In this document: positions 1-6,753 of the stretch, piece after piece | How the letters are laid out: each line of letters starts with the position of its first letter | Numbering within the stretch: the first letter of the stretch is position 1 | Source of the DNA: an uncultured Anaerovibrio sp. | GTDB taxonomy: Bacteria > Bacillota > Negativicutes > Selenomonadales > Selenomonadaceae | NCBI GenBank assembly: GCA_902785445.1 | Contig: CACZYN010000069.1 | Location: forward strand, 1-8,523 | Direction of reading: 5' to 3' | Length of the DNA stretch: 8,523 nt | Translations under genes and position numbers: made by a program | Notes under the pieces: model-generated | Seen by the model: only the letters and a program-made list of their open reading frames with translations | Told to the model about the DNA's origin: nothing | Databases searched by the model: none

Positions 1-1049
1 AATTCGTATTTGCACCACCGGCAATTGCCTTGGCAGTAGGTGGCTATGTGCACGCACTGTTGCCGATGATTGACCCTATGGTGGCAACGGTGGTAGCATT
101 TTTCTTCTTCATTTTCCTGAATTATTTGGGTATGAAGACCTCCGCTACTTTTGAGCTTACAGTAACTGTAATTGCTCTGCTTGGTTTGGTGGTTTATTGG
201 GTTTTGGCAGCACCACATTTTGATGCAGCCAGAGTTTTGGCCGAGCCTATGCTGCCAAATGGTTTCAGCGGAGTTATGGCAGCAGTTCCATTCGCTATTT
301 GGTTCTATCTGGCCATTGAGGGTGGTGCTATGAGTGCCGAGGAAATGGTTGATCCGCAGAAGGATATTCCAAAGGGCTTCCTCAGTGGTATGGCAACTTT
401 GCTGGTAATGGCTGCTTTGACCTTGTTCCTTACGGCTGGTCTTGGTAATGTTGAGGCTGTTTCTGCTGTTGATTTTCCATTACCATTAGCTTTGAGTGCT
501 GTTTATGGTGATGGTTCACTGCCAGTTCTTCTTATGAGTGGTATTGGTCTTTTTGGTTTAATTGCTTCTCTCCATGGTATCATCGTTGGCTATTCCCGTC
601 AGACTTATGCTATGGCACGTACTGGTTACTTGCCTAAGTTTTTGGCACATATTGATGAAAAGCATCACACCCCGGTATGGGCACTGATTCTTCCAGGTAT
701 TGTATGCCTCTTTACTGCATTGACTGGTCTGACTGATTTGGTAATCACCATTGCTTGCTATGGTTCCGTTGTTATGTATGTTACCAGCCTGATTTCCCTG
801 TTTATCCTGCGCAGCAAGGAACCAAACCTGAAGCGTCCGTTCCGGGTATCCTATCCGATTATTCCAATTATCAGTATGATAATGGCAATTTTCTGTGTGG
901 TAAGTCTGGTTATGGCTTCCAGTGATGCCCTTCCGTATGTAGGTGGTATTTATGCGGTGGCTATTGCTTATTACTTCATTCACGGTAACAAGCACATTCG
1001 TCCGTATGATGAGGAATTTGGCGTATTGGATGCTTTGGATCAGGAATGA
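1..1049 (+). CDS. eat: Ethanolamine permease, APC superfamily (5' end outside window)
   Basis: Inner-membrane transporter expected to import ethanolamine for the lyase encoded downstream. The reading frame is open from position 3 and begins FVFAPPAIALAVGG, so the true start lies before the window. The ATG at 30 is internal. About 348 residues are visible, against roughly 450-480 for the family. Some nine hydrophobic segments can be seen, including VATVVAFFFFIFLNY, FAIWFYLAIEGG followed by the conserved MSAEEMVDPQKDIPKG loop, and IASLHGIIVGYSRQTYAMAR with its polar SRQ turn, which is typical of Eat-type amino acid/polyamine/organocation permeases. The TGA stop lies 3 bases before the eutA ATG, so the two are probably co-translated. 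Family assignment rests on these motifs and on the eut neighbours. Substrate is inferred from context. Codon use is richer in GGT, GCT and GTT than in eutA, suggesting stronger expression. Confidence 0.88.
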   Translation, partial: FVFAPPAIALAVGGYVHALLPMIDPMVATVVAFFFFIFLNYLGMKTSATFELTVTVIALLGLVVYWVLAAPHFDAARVLAEPMLPNGFSGVMAAVPFAIWFYLAIEGGAMSAEEMVDPQKDIPKGFLSGMATLLVMAALTLFLTAGLGNVEAVSAVDFPLPLALSAVYGDGSLPVLLMSGIGLFGLIASLHGIIVGYSRQTYAMARTGYLPKFLAHIDEKHHTPVWALILPGIVCLFTALTGLTDLVITIACYGSVVMYVTSLISLFILRSKEPNLKRPFRVSYPIIPIISMIMAIFCVVSLVMASSDALPYVGGIYAVAIAYYFIHGNKHIRPYDEEFGVLDALDQE

Positions 1050-1052
1050 TTT

Positions 1053-2027
1053 ATGGAACAGGTAATTCTTAGTGCCGGTATAGATTTGGGAACTACCACC
1101 TCTCAGGTGATATTCAGTCGAATAAAATTAGAGAATATATCCTATACGGCTGTTCCCGAGATTCGTATCAAGGAAAAAGAGATAATTTATAAAAGTGGCA
1201 TATACTTTACGCCTCTGACAGAGAGTAATCACATTGATATTCCTGCCTTGAAAGATATTTTACAGCAGGAATATCAGCAGGCGGGGATTCGTCGGGAGGA
1301 TATTTCCACTGGAGCAGTGATAATAACCGGTGAAACTTCCCGTAAGGAAAATGCCCAGCAAGCTCTGCAGGGACTCTCTGCTGAGGCCGGTGATTTTGTG
1401 GTGGCCGAGGCCGGCCCAGATTTGGAATCGGTGTTGGCGGGCTTTGGTTCCGGCGCTGCAGCGGCTTCCCGGATATGGGACGGGGAGGTAATTAATTTTG
1501 ATATTGGTGGTGGCACCACTAATGCGGCAGTTTTCTGTAACGAGGAAATTAAGGATTCCTTCGCAATGGATATTGGTGGGCGATTGGTACGGTTGGATCA
1601 GCTAGGGAAAATCATCTATATTTCTGATCGTCTCATGCCACTGATACAGGAGCTGTCTTTACCTCTTACAGTTGGTATGACGGCGGACCACGCGGTCCTG
1701 AAGTTACTGACAGACGCCTTGGCAGAGGTATTGTTACATATTTGTCAGGGACAGGAATTAACCGCTGTTGAAGAAAAATTGTTCATCAATCACGGCATAG
1801 ATTATAGAAAATATAACCGGGTAATGTTTTCCGGTGGCGTGGCTGAATGTATTTATGACAGTGGATTGGATGGGGAAAATTTTTCTGTCCAAACTATAAG
1901 TAAATATGGCGATATAGGTCCCCTTTTGGGGGCCTCTATCCGCCAGATATTCAGTCAGGAGAAGGAAATTATTGTACTGGAGCCACGGGAAAAAATCCGG
2001 GCCACGGTAATTGGTGCCGGCAGTTAG
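1053..2027 (+). CDS. eutA: EutA N-terminal part, open as far as the amber codon
   Basis: This is the portion translated if UAG terminates: 324 residues with all visible ATP-binding motifs but without the C-terminal 145 or so residues that follow the conserved ATVIGAG turn. Gene callers will probably report it as a complete ORF. It should not be read as an independent short protein, because the coding continues in the same frame. Confidence 0.6.
   Translation: MEQVILSAGIDLGTTTSQVIFSRIKLENISYTAVPEIRIKEKEIIYKSGIYFTPLTESNHIDIPALKDILQQEYQQAGIRREDISTGAVIITGETSRKENAQQALQGLSAEAGDFVVAEAGPDLESVLAGFGSGAAAASRIWDGEVINFDIGGGTTNAAVFCNEEIKDSFAMDIGGRLVRLDQLGKIIYISDRLMPLIQELSLPLTVGMTADHAVLKLLTDALAEVLLHICQGQELTAVEEKLFINHGIDYRKYNRVMFSGGVAECIYDSGLDGENFSVQTISKYGDIGPLLGASIRQIFSQEKEIIVLEPREKIRATVIGAGS
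2025..2027 (+). other. In-frame amber codon inside eutA
   Basis: Codons GGC AGT TAG TCG GTA CGA run in the eutA frame, and family-like sequence lies on both sides (ATVIGAGS before, SVRLSGST after). The next base is T. I see no CTAG or CARYYA-type readthrough context and no obvious hairpin immediately after it. A single C-to-T change from CAG (Gln) would explain it. Confidence 0.85.
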
Positions 2028-2051
2028 TCGGTACGATTAAGCGGCAGTACA

Positions 2052-2465
2052 GTGATTATGGATGATTCCTGTGTGCCCTTAAAAAATGTGCCGGTGCTGC
2101 GTCTTGATCATCCGGAACGGGTGGAGGAGCTAAAGGAAGAATATAACCTTAAGCGACGTCTTTATCCCGAGTCCCAGCAGGTGGCCATATCCTTTGCTGG
2201 GAAACGGTCGCCGGAGTACACAGCGGTTAAGGCTGTGGCCAAGGTATTGGCCGATATTACCCAAAATGAGGGAGATATCTTATTGGTGATTGTGGAGCAG
2301 GATTTTGCCAAAGCCTTGGGGATGTTGCTTCGTCAGTTTGCCAAGCAACGCCATATTATTTGCCTGGATCGTATTCATGCTGTGGAGGGTGATTATGTTG
2401 ATATCGGAAAATCTGTATCCGGAATTGTTCCTGTAGCGGTGAAAACATTGATTTTCAAGAGTTGA
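2052..2465 (+). CDS. eutA: EutA C-terminal fragment (possible reinitiation ORF, 137 aa)
   Basis: This is the longest open stretch with a possible start after the amber codon, starting at GTG 2052 or ATG 2058. It begins partway through the conserved SVRLSGSTV block, so starting here would lose conserved residues. No purine-rich ribosome binding site precedes either start; the upstream bases are GATTAAGCGGCAGTACA. Independent translation is therefore doubtful, although reinitiation 24 bases after the stop cannot be excluded. The fragment ends 15 bases before eutB. Confidence 0.45.
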   Translation: MIMDDSCVPLKNVPVLRLDHPERVEELKEEYNLKRRLYPESQQVAISFAGKRSPEYTAVKAVAKVLADITQNEGDILLVIVEQDFAKALGMLLRQFAKQRHIICLDRIHAVEGDYVDIGKSVSGIVPVAVKTLIFKS

Positions 2466-2480
2466 AAGTAGGTTCATTAT

Positions 2481-3878
2481 ATGAGATTAAAAACAACATT
2501 ATTTGGTAATACCTATTCCTTTCGGGATGTAAAGGATGTATTGGCCAAAGCCAATGAGGAGAAATCCGGGGATATATTGGCCGGTGTAGCGGCAGAATCC
2601 ACCGTGGAACGCATTGCTGCCAAGACTGTTTTAGCGGATATGACCCTGGAGGATTTACGCAATAATCCGGTGGTTCCCTATGAAATAGATGACATTACCC
2701 GTGTGGATCAGGATTCCGTGGATGAAACGGTTTATGGTGACATAAAGGGCATGACCGTGGGGGACTTTCGGGAATTATTATTGTCGGCCTCCGAGGCGGA
2801 AATAGCCTCTATTCGTCCCGCTTTGACTTCGGAAATGATTGCCGCTGTGGCTAAACTGATGTCCAATATGGATTTGGTGTATGCTGCCAAGAAAATGCAT
2901 GTAGAAGCCACCTGCAATACCACCATCGGTAAGCCGGGTACTTTATCCTCCCGCTTACAGCCTAACCATGCCACTGATGATGTGGCGGGAATAATGGCTT
3001 CCGTTATGGAAGGGATAAGCTACGGTGTAGGTGATGCAGTTATCGGTTTAAATCCGGCAGTGGATGCCATAGACAGTGTGGCGGACATTCTGAAAGAATT
3101 CAAGGAATTCATGCAGAAGTGGAATATTCCAACCCAAAATTGTGTGCTGGCTCACGTTACCACTCAAATGAAGGTGTTGGAAAAGAATTTGGCTCCAATG
3201 GATTTGATGTTTCAGAGCTTAGCTGGCTCCGAGGTGGCCAGTCGGGCCTTTGGTATAAACGTCAAGCTAATGGATGAGGCCTATGCCATTATGAAGGAAA
3301 GGAAAAGCTCTGCAGGTCCTAACTTCATGTATTTTGAGACGGGACAGGGCTCGGAATTGTCGGCTGATGGCAATCATGGGGCTGACCAGCTGGTTATGGA
3401 GGCCCGCTGCTATGCCTTTGCCAAGCGGTATAATCCATTTTTAGTAAATACAGTGGTAGGCTTTATCGGTCCGGAGTATCTCTATGACGGCCGTCAAATG
3501 ATTAGGGCTGGCCTTGAGGACCATTTTATGGGTAAGCTTACCGGCATACCGATGGGCTGTGATGTATGTTATACCAATCATATGCGGGCCGACCAGAATG
3601 ATTTGGAAAATCTGGCTATGATGTTGACTCTGGCAGACTGCAACTACATTATGGGGATTCCCGCCGGTGATGATGTGATGCTTATGTATCAGACTACCAG
3701 CTATCATGATGCGGCAGCGTTGCGCCGGTTAAGCGGTAAACATACCATTGCCCCATTTGAGCAGCGCATGAAGGAATTGGGGATTTTTGATACCCAGGGC
3801 AATCTGTCCAGTATTGCCGGTGACCCATCACTGTTTATAAGTAAGGAACAGGAAATGCGTTTAAGGAGTGCCGTATGA
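2481..3878 (+). CDS. eutB: Ethanolamine ammonia-lyase large subunit
   Basis: Catalytic (alpha) subunit of the adenosylcobalamin-dependent lyase that converts ethanolamine to acetaldehyde and ammonia in the cytoplasm. It is a TIM barrel. The 465 residues compare with about 453 in enterics, so it looks complete. The N-terminus LKTTLFGNTYSFRDVKDVL and block GDILAGVAAES are classic EutB. Substrate-site residues known from Salmonella/E. coli map to R158 and Q160 (SSRLQPNHATDD), N191 (GLNP), E286 (YFETGQGSE) and D361 (GCDVCYTNH), and all are present. The end, IAGDPSLFISKEQ, is also family-like. The ATG has AAAGTAGG (7 of 8 to consensus) 8 bases upstream. The stop overlaps the eutC start as ATGA, so the subunits are translationally coupled, as expected for a 1:1 complex. 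The gene is intact, in contrast to eutA upstream. Confidence 0.97.
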   Translation: MRLKTTLFGNTYSFRDVKDVLAKANEEKSGDILAGVAAESTVERIAAKTVLADMTLEDLRNNPVVPYEIDDITRVDQDSVDETVYGDIKGMTVGDFRELLLSASEAEIASIRPALTSEMIAAVAKLMSNMDLVYAAKKMHVEATCNTTIGKPGTLSSRLQPNHATDDVAGIMASVMEGISYGVGDAVIGLNPAVDAIDSVADILKEFKEFMQKWNIPTQNCVLAHVTTQMKVLEKNLAPMDLMFQSLAGSEVASRAFGINVKLMDEAYAIMKERKSSAGPNFMYFETGQGSELSADGNHGADQLVMEARCYAFAKRYNPFLVNTVVGFIGPEYLYDGRQMIRAGLEDHFMGKLTGIPMGCDVCYTNHMRADQNDLENLAMMLTLADCNYIMGIPAGDDVMLMYQTTSYHDAAALRRLSGKHTIAPFEQRMKELGIFDTQGNLSSIAGDPSLFISKEQEMRLRSAV

Positions 3879-4648
3879 TGAATGAAGAATTTGTACCTGA
3901 CGTATCTTTGCCTGAGGTCAAGGATAAGGTGTTAATAGACAATCCCAAAAGCCTGGAGCTGGTGAAGCGCCTGAAAAAGACCACCAATGCCCGTCTGGGA
4001 GTGGGGCGGGCCGGTGACCGATTTAAGACGGAAACCCTGCTTAAGTTTCGGGCGGATCATGCCATTGCCCAGGACGCGGTGTGGACGGAAATTGATGAAT
4101 CCCTGGTAGATGAAATGGGGTTTTATAAGGTTCAGACCATGGTAAACAACAAGGAAGAATATGTCAGAAGACCTGATTTGGGACGTATCTTCTCTGATGA
4201 AACTACTGAAGCCATAAAACGAGACTGCATTCATGACCCGGATGTGCAGATAATAGTGGCAGACGGTCTTAGCGGTTTTGCCATAAATGCCAATCTCAAG
4301 GATATGTATGCCATTATGATGGACGGCTTTAAGGAGAAAAATTACAAGGTTGGTACGCCGATATTTGTTCGCTACAGTCGGGTAGCTACCATGGACAGGA
4401 TAAGTGAAGCCTTGGGGGCCAAGGTGACCATTCAGCTTATTGGTGAGAGACCGGGTTTGGCCACAGGTGAAAGCATGAGTGTGTACATGGCCTATGAATC
4501 CAGTTCCAAGAAACCGGAATCCCAGCGTACAGTGGTATCAAATATTTATAGTAATGGTATTCCGCCAATTGAGGCTGGAGCCCAGGTGGTTCATCTGACA
4601 GAAATCCTCATGCGGGAGAAGAAAAGCGGTGTTGAGCTGAAAATCTAA
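3875..4648 (+). CDS. eutC: Ethanolamine ammonia-lyase small subunit
   Basis: Small (beta) subunit of the lyase. Together with EutB it forms the binding site for adenosylcobalamin. At 257 residues it falls within the usual 250-300 range, with a short N-terminal extension. Conserved blocks are LGVGRAGDRFKTETLLKFRA, then DHAIAQDAV, IIVADGLSGFAINA, the cobalamin-site motif IQLIGERPGLATGESMSVYM, and VVSNIYSNGIPPIEAG, ending SGVELKI. The start was placed at ATG 3875, which overlaps the eutB TGA by four bases. A second ATG follows at once (3878), so either could be used with little effect. The TAA stop lies 12 bases before cobT. No lesion is visible. Function is secure from sequence and from its position after eutB. 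Confidence 0.96.
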   Translation: MMNEEFVPDVSLPEVKDKVLIDNPKSLELVKRLKKTTNARLGVGRAGDRFKTETLLKFRADHAIAQDAVWTEIDESLVDEMGFYKVQTMVNNKEEYVRRPDLGRIFSDETTEAIKRDCIHDPDVQIIVADGLSGFAINANLKDMYAIMMDGFKEKNYKVGTPIFVRYSRVATMDRISEALGAKVTIQLIGERPGLATGESMSVYMAYESSSKKPESQRTVVSNIYSNGIPPIEAGAQVVHLTEILMREKKSGVELKI

Positions 4649-4660
4649 GGGGGCTTAATT

Positions 4661-5692
4661 ATGGTACAGATGGATGAAGCAGCAAGATTGACCTCTCGAA
4701 TGGCCGTGCCCAAAAAGAGTTTGGGCTTGCTGGAGCTTCAGGTGCAGAAGCTGATGCGGGCCTGGAAAACCATACAATTCGAGCTTAGGCCCTTTCACTA
4801 TATTTTCGCCGCAGATAACGGTATAGTGGAAGAAGGTGTGGTTCGCCAATCACAGGACATAACCTACCTGCAGGCCAGAAATATGATGCTGGGCTTGTCA
4901 ACTATCAGCTGTTTTTGCCAGTCCAATAATATTCCTTGGCTGGTGGTGGATGTGGGGATCAATCGCCAGGCGTCGGTAGGGCTTAATCGCAAGGTTCGCC
5001 AGGGAACGAGAAATTTCCTAAAGGAGCCGGCCATGACTGCGGAGGAATTTGATAGGGCCTATAAGGCCGGTTGCGAGCAGGTGGATGAGGCCGTAAGGCA
5101 GGGACATAACATATTGTCCTTTGGGGAAATGGGTATAGGAAATACTACTACTTCATCAGCTGTGCTCCATGCTCTTTCCGGGATTTCAGCCGAATTTATT
5201 GTAGGCTATGGTGCCAATCCGGCCTTTCCCGAGGTCATTCAGCGCAAGCGTCAGGTAATAACTGATGCCGTTAGGAAATATAAGGATTTTCTGCGAACGC
5301 CCCAGGATATAATTCGCTATGTGGGTGGCTTTGATATTGCTGCTTTATGTGGCGCCATGGTTCGTTGCGGGGAGCTGCGCATTCCATTTGTGCTGGATGG
5401 GTTTATTACAGCGGTGGCCTTTGCCTGTGCTGCCAAAATTCATCCGGATGTGACCAAGGTGATGCTGCCATCCCATCTTTCCAAGGAACCGGGAATGAAA
5501 TATGCTTTGGCCTTGGGGGGCATTAAGGAAGAGGAAGTACCTATACGGGCCAGTCTGGCTTTGGGCGAGGGCACGGGAGCCATTCTGGAACTGAACATAC
5601 TTAAGACCATGCTTTATACGGTAGCACATATTGATAAAATGGAAAATTTGGAGGCGGAGGCCAATACCGCCCGCCAGGTAATATCCTTATGA
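4661..5692 (+). CDS. cobT: CobT-like nicotinate-nucleotide:lower-ligand-base phosphoribosyltransferase, divergent base pocket
   Basis: CobT transfers phosphoribose from nicotinate mononucleotide to the future lower ligand of cobalamin (classically 5,6-dimethylbenzimidazole), giving an alpha-riboside phosphate. The 343 residues match the family (about 350). Landmarks are PKKSLGLLE (17-25), FAADNGIVEEGV (49-60), VVDVGI (95-100), GEMGIGNTTTSSA (155-167), DGFITAVAFA (246-255), SHLSKEPG (271-278) and LGEGTGA with the probable catalytic E303. The segment normally reading DHG...SAYP..VTxQM reads DNG...VRQSQDITYLQ here, so residues that contact the base in Salmonella (Ser80, Gln88) seem replaced. The base may not be dimethylbenzimidazole. 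AAGGGGG overlaps the eutC stop 7 bases before the ATG. Being inside the eut unit suggests it provides cofactor for EutBC. A paralogue of the phenol-activating ArsA/ArsB type is another possibility. Confidence 0.88.
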   Translation: MVQMDEAARLTSRMAVPKKSLGLLELQVQKLMRAWKTIQFELRPFHYIFAADNGIVEEGVVRQSQDITYLQARNMMLGLSTISCFCQSNNIPWLVVDVGINRQASVGLNRKVRQGTRNFLKEPAMTAEEFDRAYKAGCEQVDEAVRQGHNILSFGEMGIGNTTTSSAVLHALSGISAEFIVGYGANPAFPEVIQRKRQVITDAVRKYKDFLRTPQDIIRYVGGFDIAALCGAMVRCGELRIPFVLDGFITAVAFACAAKIHPDVTKVMLPSHLSKEPGMKYALALGGIKEEEVPIRASLALGEGTGAILELNILKTMLYTVAHIDKMENLEAEANTARQVISL

Positions 5693-5730
5693 GGAAAATC
5701 AGGGCATAGTGCATTAAGGTGGTGATGGCA

Positions 5731-6303
5731 ATGGCAACCTATTTGCTACGGCATGGAGAATCGGAGGGAAATTGTCATGCAGGATATTTTGGCCGAATAG
5801 ATACTCTTTTAACCGAACACGGTAAGGAACAGGCCATGCTGGCGGCAAGTAAGCTTTCAGAATTGTTGAGGCATAATTCCACCCGTGAGGTAGTCATTTT
5901 CACTAGTCCCTTGCAGAGAGCCTTCAGAACAGCCTGTATAGTGGAGGAAAAACTGTCTGTTCCCTGCCGAATAGAAGTGGTACCCAATCTCATAGAGATT
6001 GATTTTGGCTGTTGGGAAGGTATGAACTATGAGGAAATAAAGGCGCAATATCCGGAGGAGTGTGAGGAATGGCAGGCAGATTGGATCAATTTCCAATTTC
6101 CGGAGGGGGAAAGCTTTAAGCGGTTTTATGAACGTATTGCGTGGTGTTGGCGGGGGATTGAGCGGAAAATAGCTGCCTTTGAGGGGGATTCGGTGTTGGT
6201 ATCCCACGGCGGGGTACTTAAGGTTATTAAGCTGATCAATGAGAAACGCCCTATGGATGATTTCTGGAAGCTGAAATTCTCTCTGGGGGAACTACAGCAA
6301 TGA
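5731..6303 (+). CDS. cobC: Alpha-ribazole phosphatase-like histidine phosphatase, C-terminus possibly frameshifted
   Basis: Histidine phosphatase family enzyme; by context it would remove the phosphate from alpha-ribazole phosphate made by CobT. The catalytic motif LLRHGESEGN has H8 as the nucleophile, with R63 (SPLQRAF), the acid E89 (LIEIDFGCWEGM) and H159 (LVSHGGVLK). I chose ATG 5731 because AAGGTGG lies 8 bases upstream and MATYLLRHG is the usual start. GTG 5719 or ATG 5725 would add 2-4 residues and sit on top of that site. The frame ends at 190 residues as FSLGELQQ, shorter than the usual 200 or so. Dropping one of five G at 6285-6289 continues it as SLGNYSNEGSFQRYKLR to a TGA at 6332-6334 (200 residues), which looks more family-like. 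A general GpmB-type phosphatase is an alternative, but position after cobT favours cobC. Confidence 0.82.
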   Translation: MATYLLRHGESEGNCHAGYFGRIDTLLTEHGKEQAMLAASKLSELLRHNSTREVVIFTSPLQRAFRTACIVEEKLSVPCRIEVVPNLIEIDFGCWEGMNYEEIKAQYPEECEEWQADWINFQFPEGESFKRFYERIAWCWRGIERKIAAFEGDSVLVSHGGVLKVIKLINEKRPMDDFWKLKFSLGELQQ

Positions 6304-6345
6304 AGGTTCTTTTCAGAGGTATAAATTAAGATGATTTAGCTGAAA

Positions 6346-6375
6346 TTGGACAAATAGGCTCTTCTATGCTATTAT
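6346..6375 (+). promoter_or_regulatory. Extended -10 promoter for the HU gene
   Basis: TTGGAC (6346-6351) and TATTAT (6370-6375) are 18 bases apart, with a TG pair one base before the -10 (TGCTATTAT), an extended -10 element. Transcription would start near 6382, giving a 5' leader of about 30 bases. It lies just after the end of the cobC region, so HU is transcribed on its own. Confidence 0.65.
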
Positions 6376-6394
6376 ACAAGCAGTGTACATAAAT

Positions 6395-6403
6395 GAGAGG
6401 AGA
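6395..6403 (+). promoter_or_regulatory. Ribosome binding site of the HU gene
   Basis: GAGAGGAGA lies 11 bases before the ATG at 6415. A nearer ATG at 6405 is in another frame, so the rather long spacing is accepted because MTKAELVAKIAEKA is the conserved HU N-terminus. Confidence 0.6.
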
Positions 6404-6414
6404 AATGACACACT

Positions 6415-6690
6415 ATGACAAAAGCAGAATTAGTTGCAAAAATCGCTGAAAAGGCAGAATTAACTCAGAAGGATGCAGGCGCTGCATTAAAGGCTACTTT
6501 GGAGTCCATTCAGGAAGCTTTGGTTGATGGCGACGCTGTACAGATGATTGGCTTTGGTACTTTCAAGGTTAGTGAGCGTTCCGCTCGTACTGGCCGCAAC
6601 CCTCAGACTGGTGCTGAGATTAAGATCCCTGCAGCAAAGGTTCCTGCTTTCAAGGCTGGTAAAGCTTTGAAGGAAGCTGTAAACAAGTAA
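6415..6690 (+). CDS. hup: HU family DNA-binding protein
   Basis: Small nucleoid-associated protein that binds and bends DNA as a dimer, without strong sequence specificity. The 91 residues are the standard HU length. The N-terminal helices (TKAELVAKIAEKAELTQKDA) lead into VQMIGFGTFKVSERSAR and the family signature arm TGRNPQTGAEIKIPAAKVP (about 60-78) that embraces the minor groove, then FKAGKALKEAVNK. The conserved proline at the arm tip is in RNPQTG. Codon use favours GCT, GGT and AAG, fitting high expression. It has its own promoter and terminator, so it is a monocistronic unit between the eut and polymerase operons. IHF is unlikely: the sequence reads as the single HU of Firmicutes. Confidence 0.97.
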   Translation: MTKAELVAKIAEKAELTQKDAGAALKATLESIQEALVDGDAVQMIGFGTFKVSERSARTGRNPQTGAEIKIPAAKVPAFKAGKALKEAVNK

Positions 6691-6723
6691 TTTTAAAAAA
6701 ATATTATAATGTGATACACTAGG

Positions 6724-6752
6724 CGGCTCCCGATGTTTCGGGAGCCGTTTTT
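6724..6752 (+). terminator. Intrinsic terminator after hup
   Basis: A perfect 10-base-pair stem (CGGCTCCCGA with TCGGGAGCCG) closes a TGTT loop and is followed at once by TTTTT. It lies 33 bases after the HU stop codon and separates HU from the polymerase promoter. Confidence 0.95.
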
Positions 6753-6753
6753 A

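Larger units (their letters stand above)
1053..2465 (+). pseudogene. eutA: eutA, ethanolamine ammonia-lyase reactivating factor, interrupted by in-frame TAG
   Basis: EutA is an ATP-dependent chaperone of the actin/Hsp70 fold that releases inactive cobalamin from EutBC so that fresh adenosylcobalamin can bind. The first part carries the phosphate-1 motif AGIDLGTTTSQ (about residues 8-18), the phosphate-2 motif NFDIGGGTTNAA (about 149-160) and the adenosine-type motif VMFSGGVAECIY. It reaches ATVIGAGS and meets TAG at 2025-2027. The same frame continues with SVRLSGSTVIMDDS, the usual EutA sequence after that point, and ends VPVAVKTLIFKS at a TGA. Read through, it is about 470 residues, matching the family (about 467 in enterics). 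The ATG at 1053 has AGGA 7 bases upstream, inside the end of eat. The TAG could be CAG mutated by one C-to-T change, a sequence error, or a read-through codon. If it terminates, the protein probably lacks its C-terminal region and function. Confidence 0.8.

Noticed and set aside
30..32. ATG at 30 as the true start of the permease (339 aa)
   Set aside because: The same frame is open to position 3 with conserved permease residues (FVFAPPAIAL), and the family has roughly 100 more N-terminal residues.
558..995. Minus-strand ORF of 145 codons opposite eat
   Set aside because: It is a shadow of the permease frame, with low-complexity composition rich in N, H, T and Q, no recognisable motif and no ribosome binding site.
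2025..2027. Selenocysteine-type recoding at the eutA stop
   Set aside because: Selenocysteine uses UGA, whereas this codon is UAG, and no SECIS-like hairpin directly follows.
3932..4234. Minus-strand 100-codon ORF opposite eutC
   Set aside because: The + strand codes for the conserved EutC core. The reverse frame shows no family features.
5693..5730. Regulatory element between cobT and cobC
   Set aside because: The 38-base gap holds a ribosome binding site (AAGGTGG) but no promoter-like pair or hairpin that I can support.
5857..6207. Minus-strand 116-codon ORF opposite cobC
   Set aside because: It overlaps the catalytic region of the phosphatase and has no motif or ribosome binding site.
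6311..6345. Inverted repeat TTTCAG...CTGAAA after cobC as a terminator of the eut unit
   Set aside because: The stem is only six pairs with a 23-base loop and no U-tract follows. It also overlaps the likely end of cobC. No convincing intrinsic terminator is visible for this operon.
6705..6710. TATAAT after hup as a -10 element
   Set aside because: It has no -35 at suitable spacing (AACAAG at 6682-6687) and lies just upstream of the terminator hairpin, so nothing useful would be transcribed.
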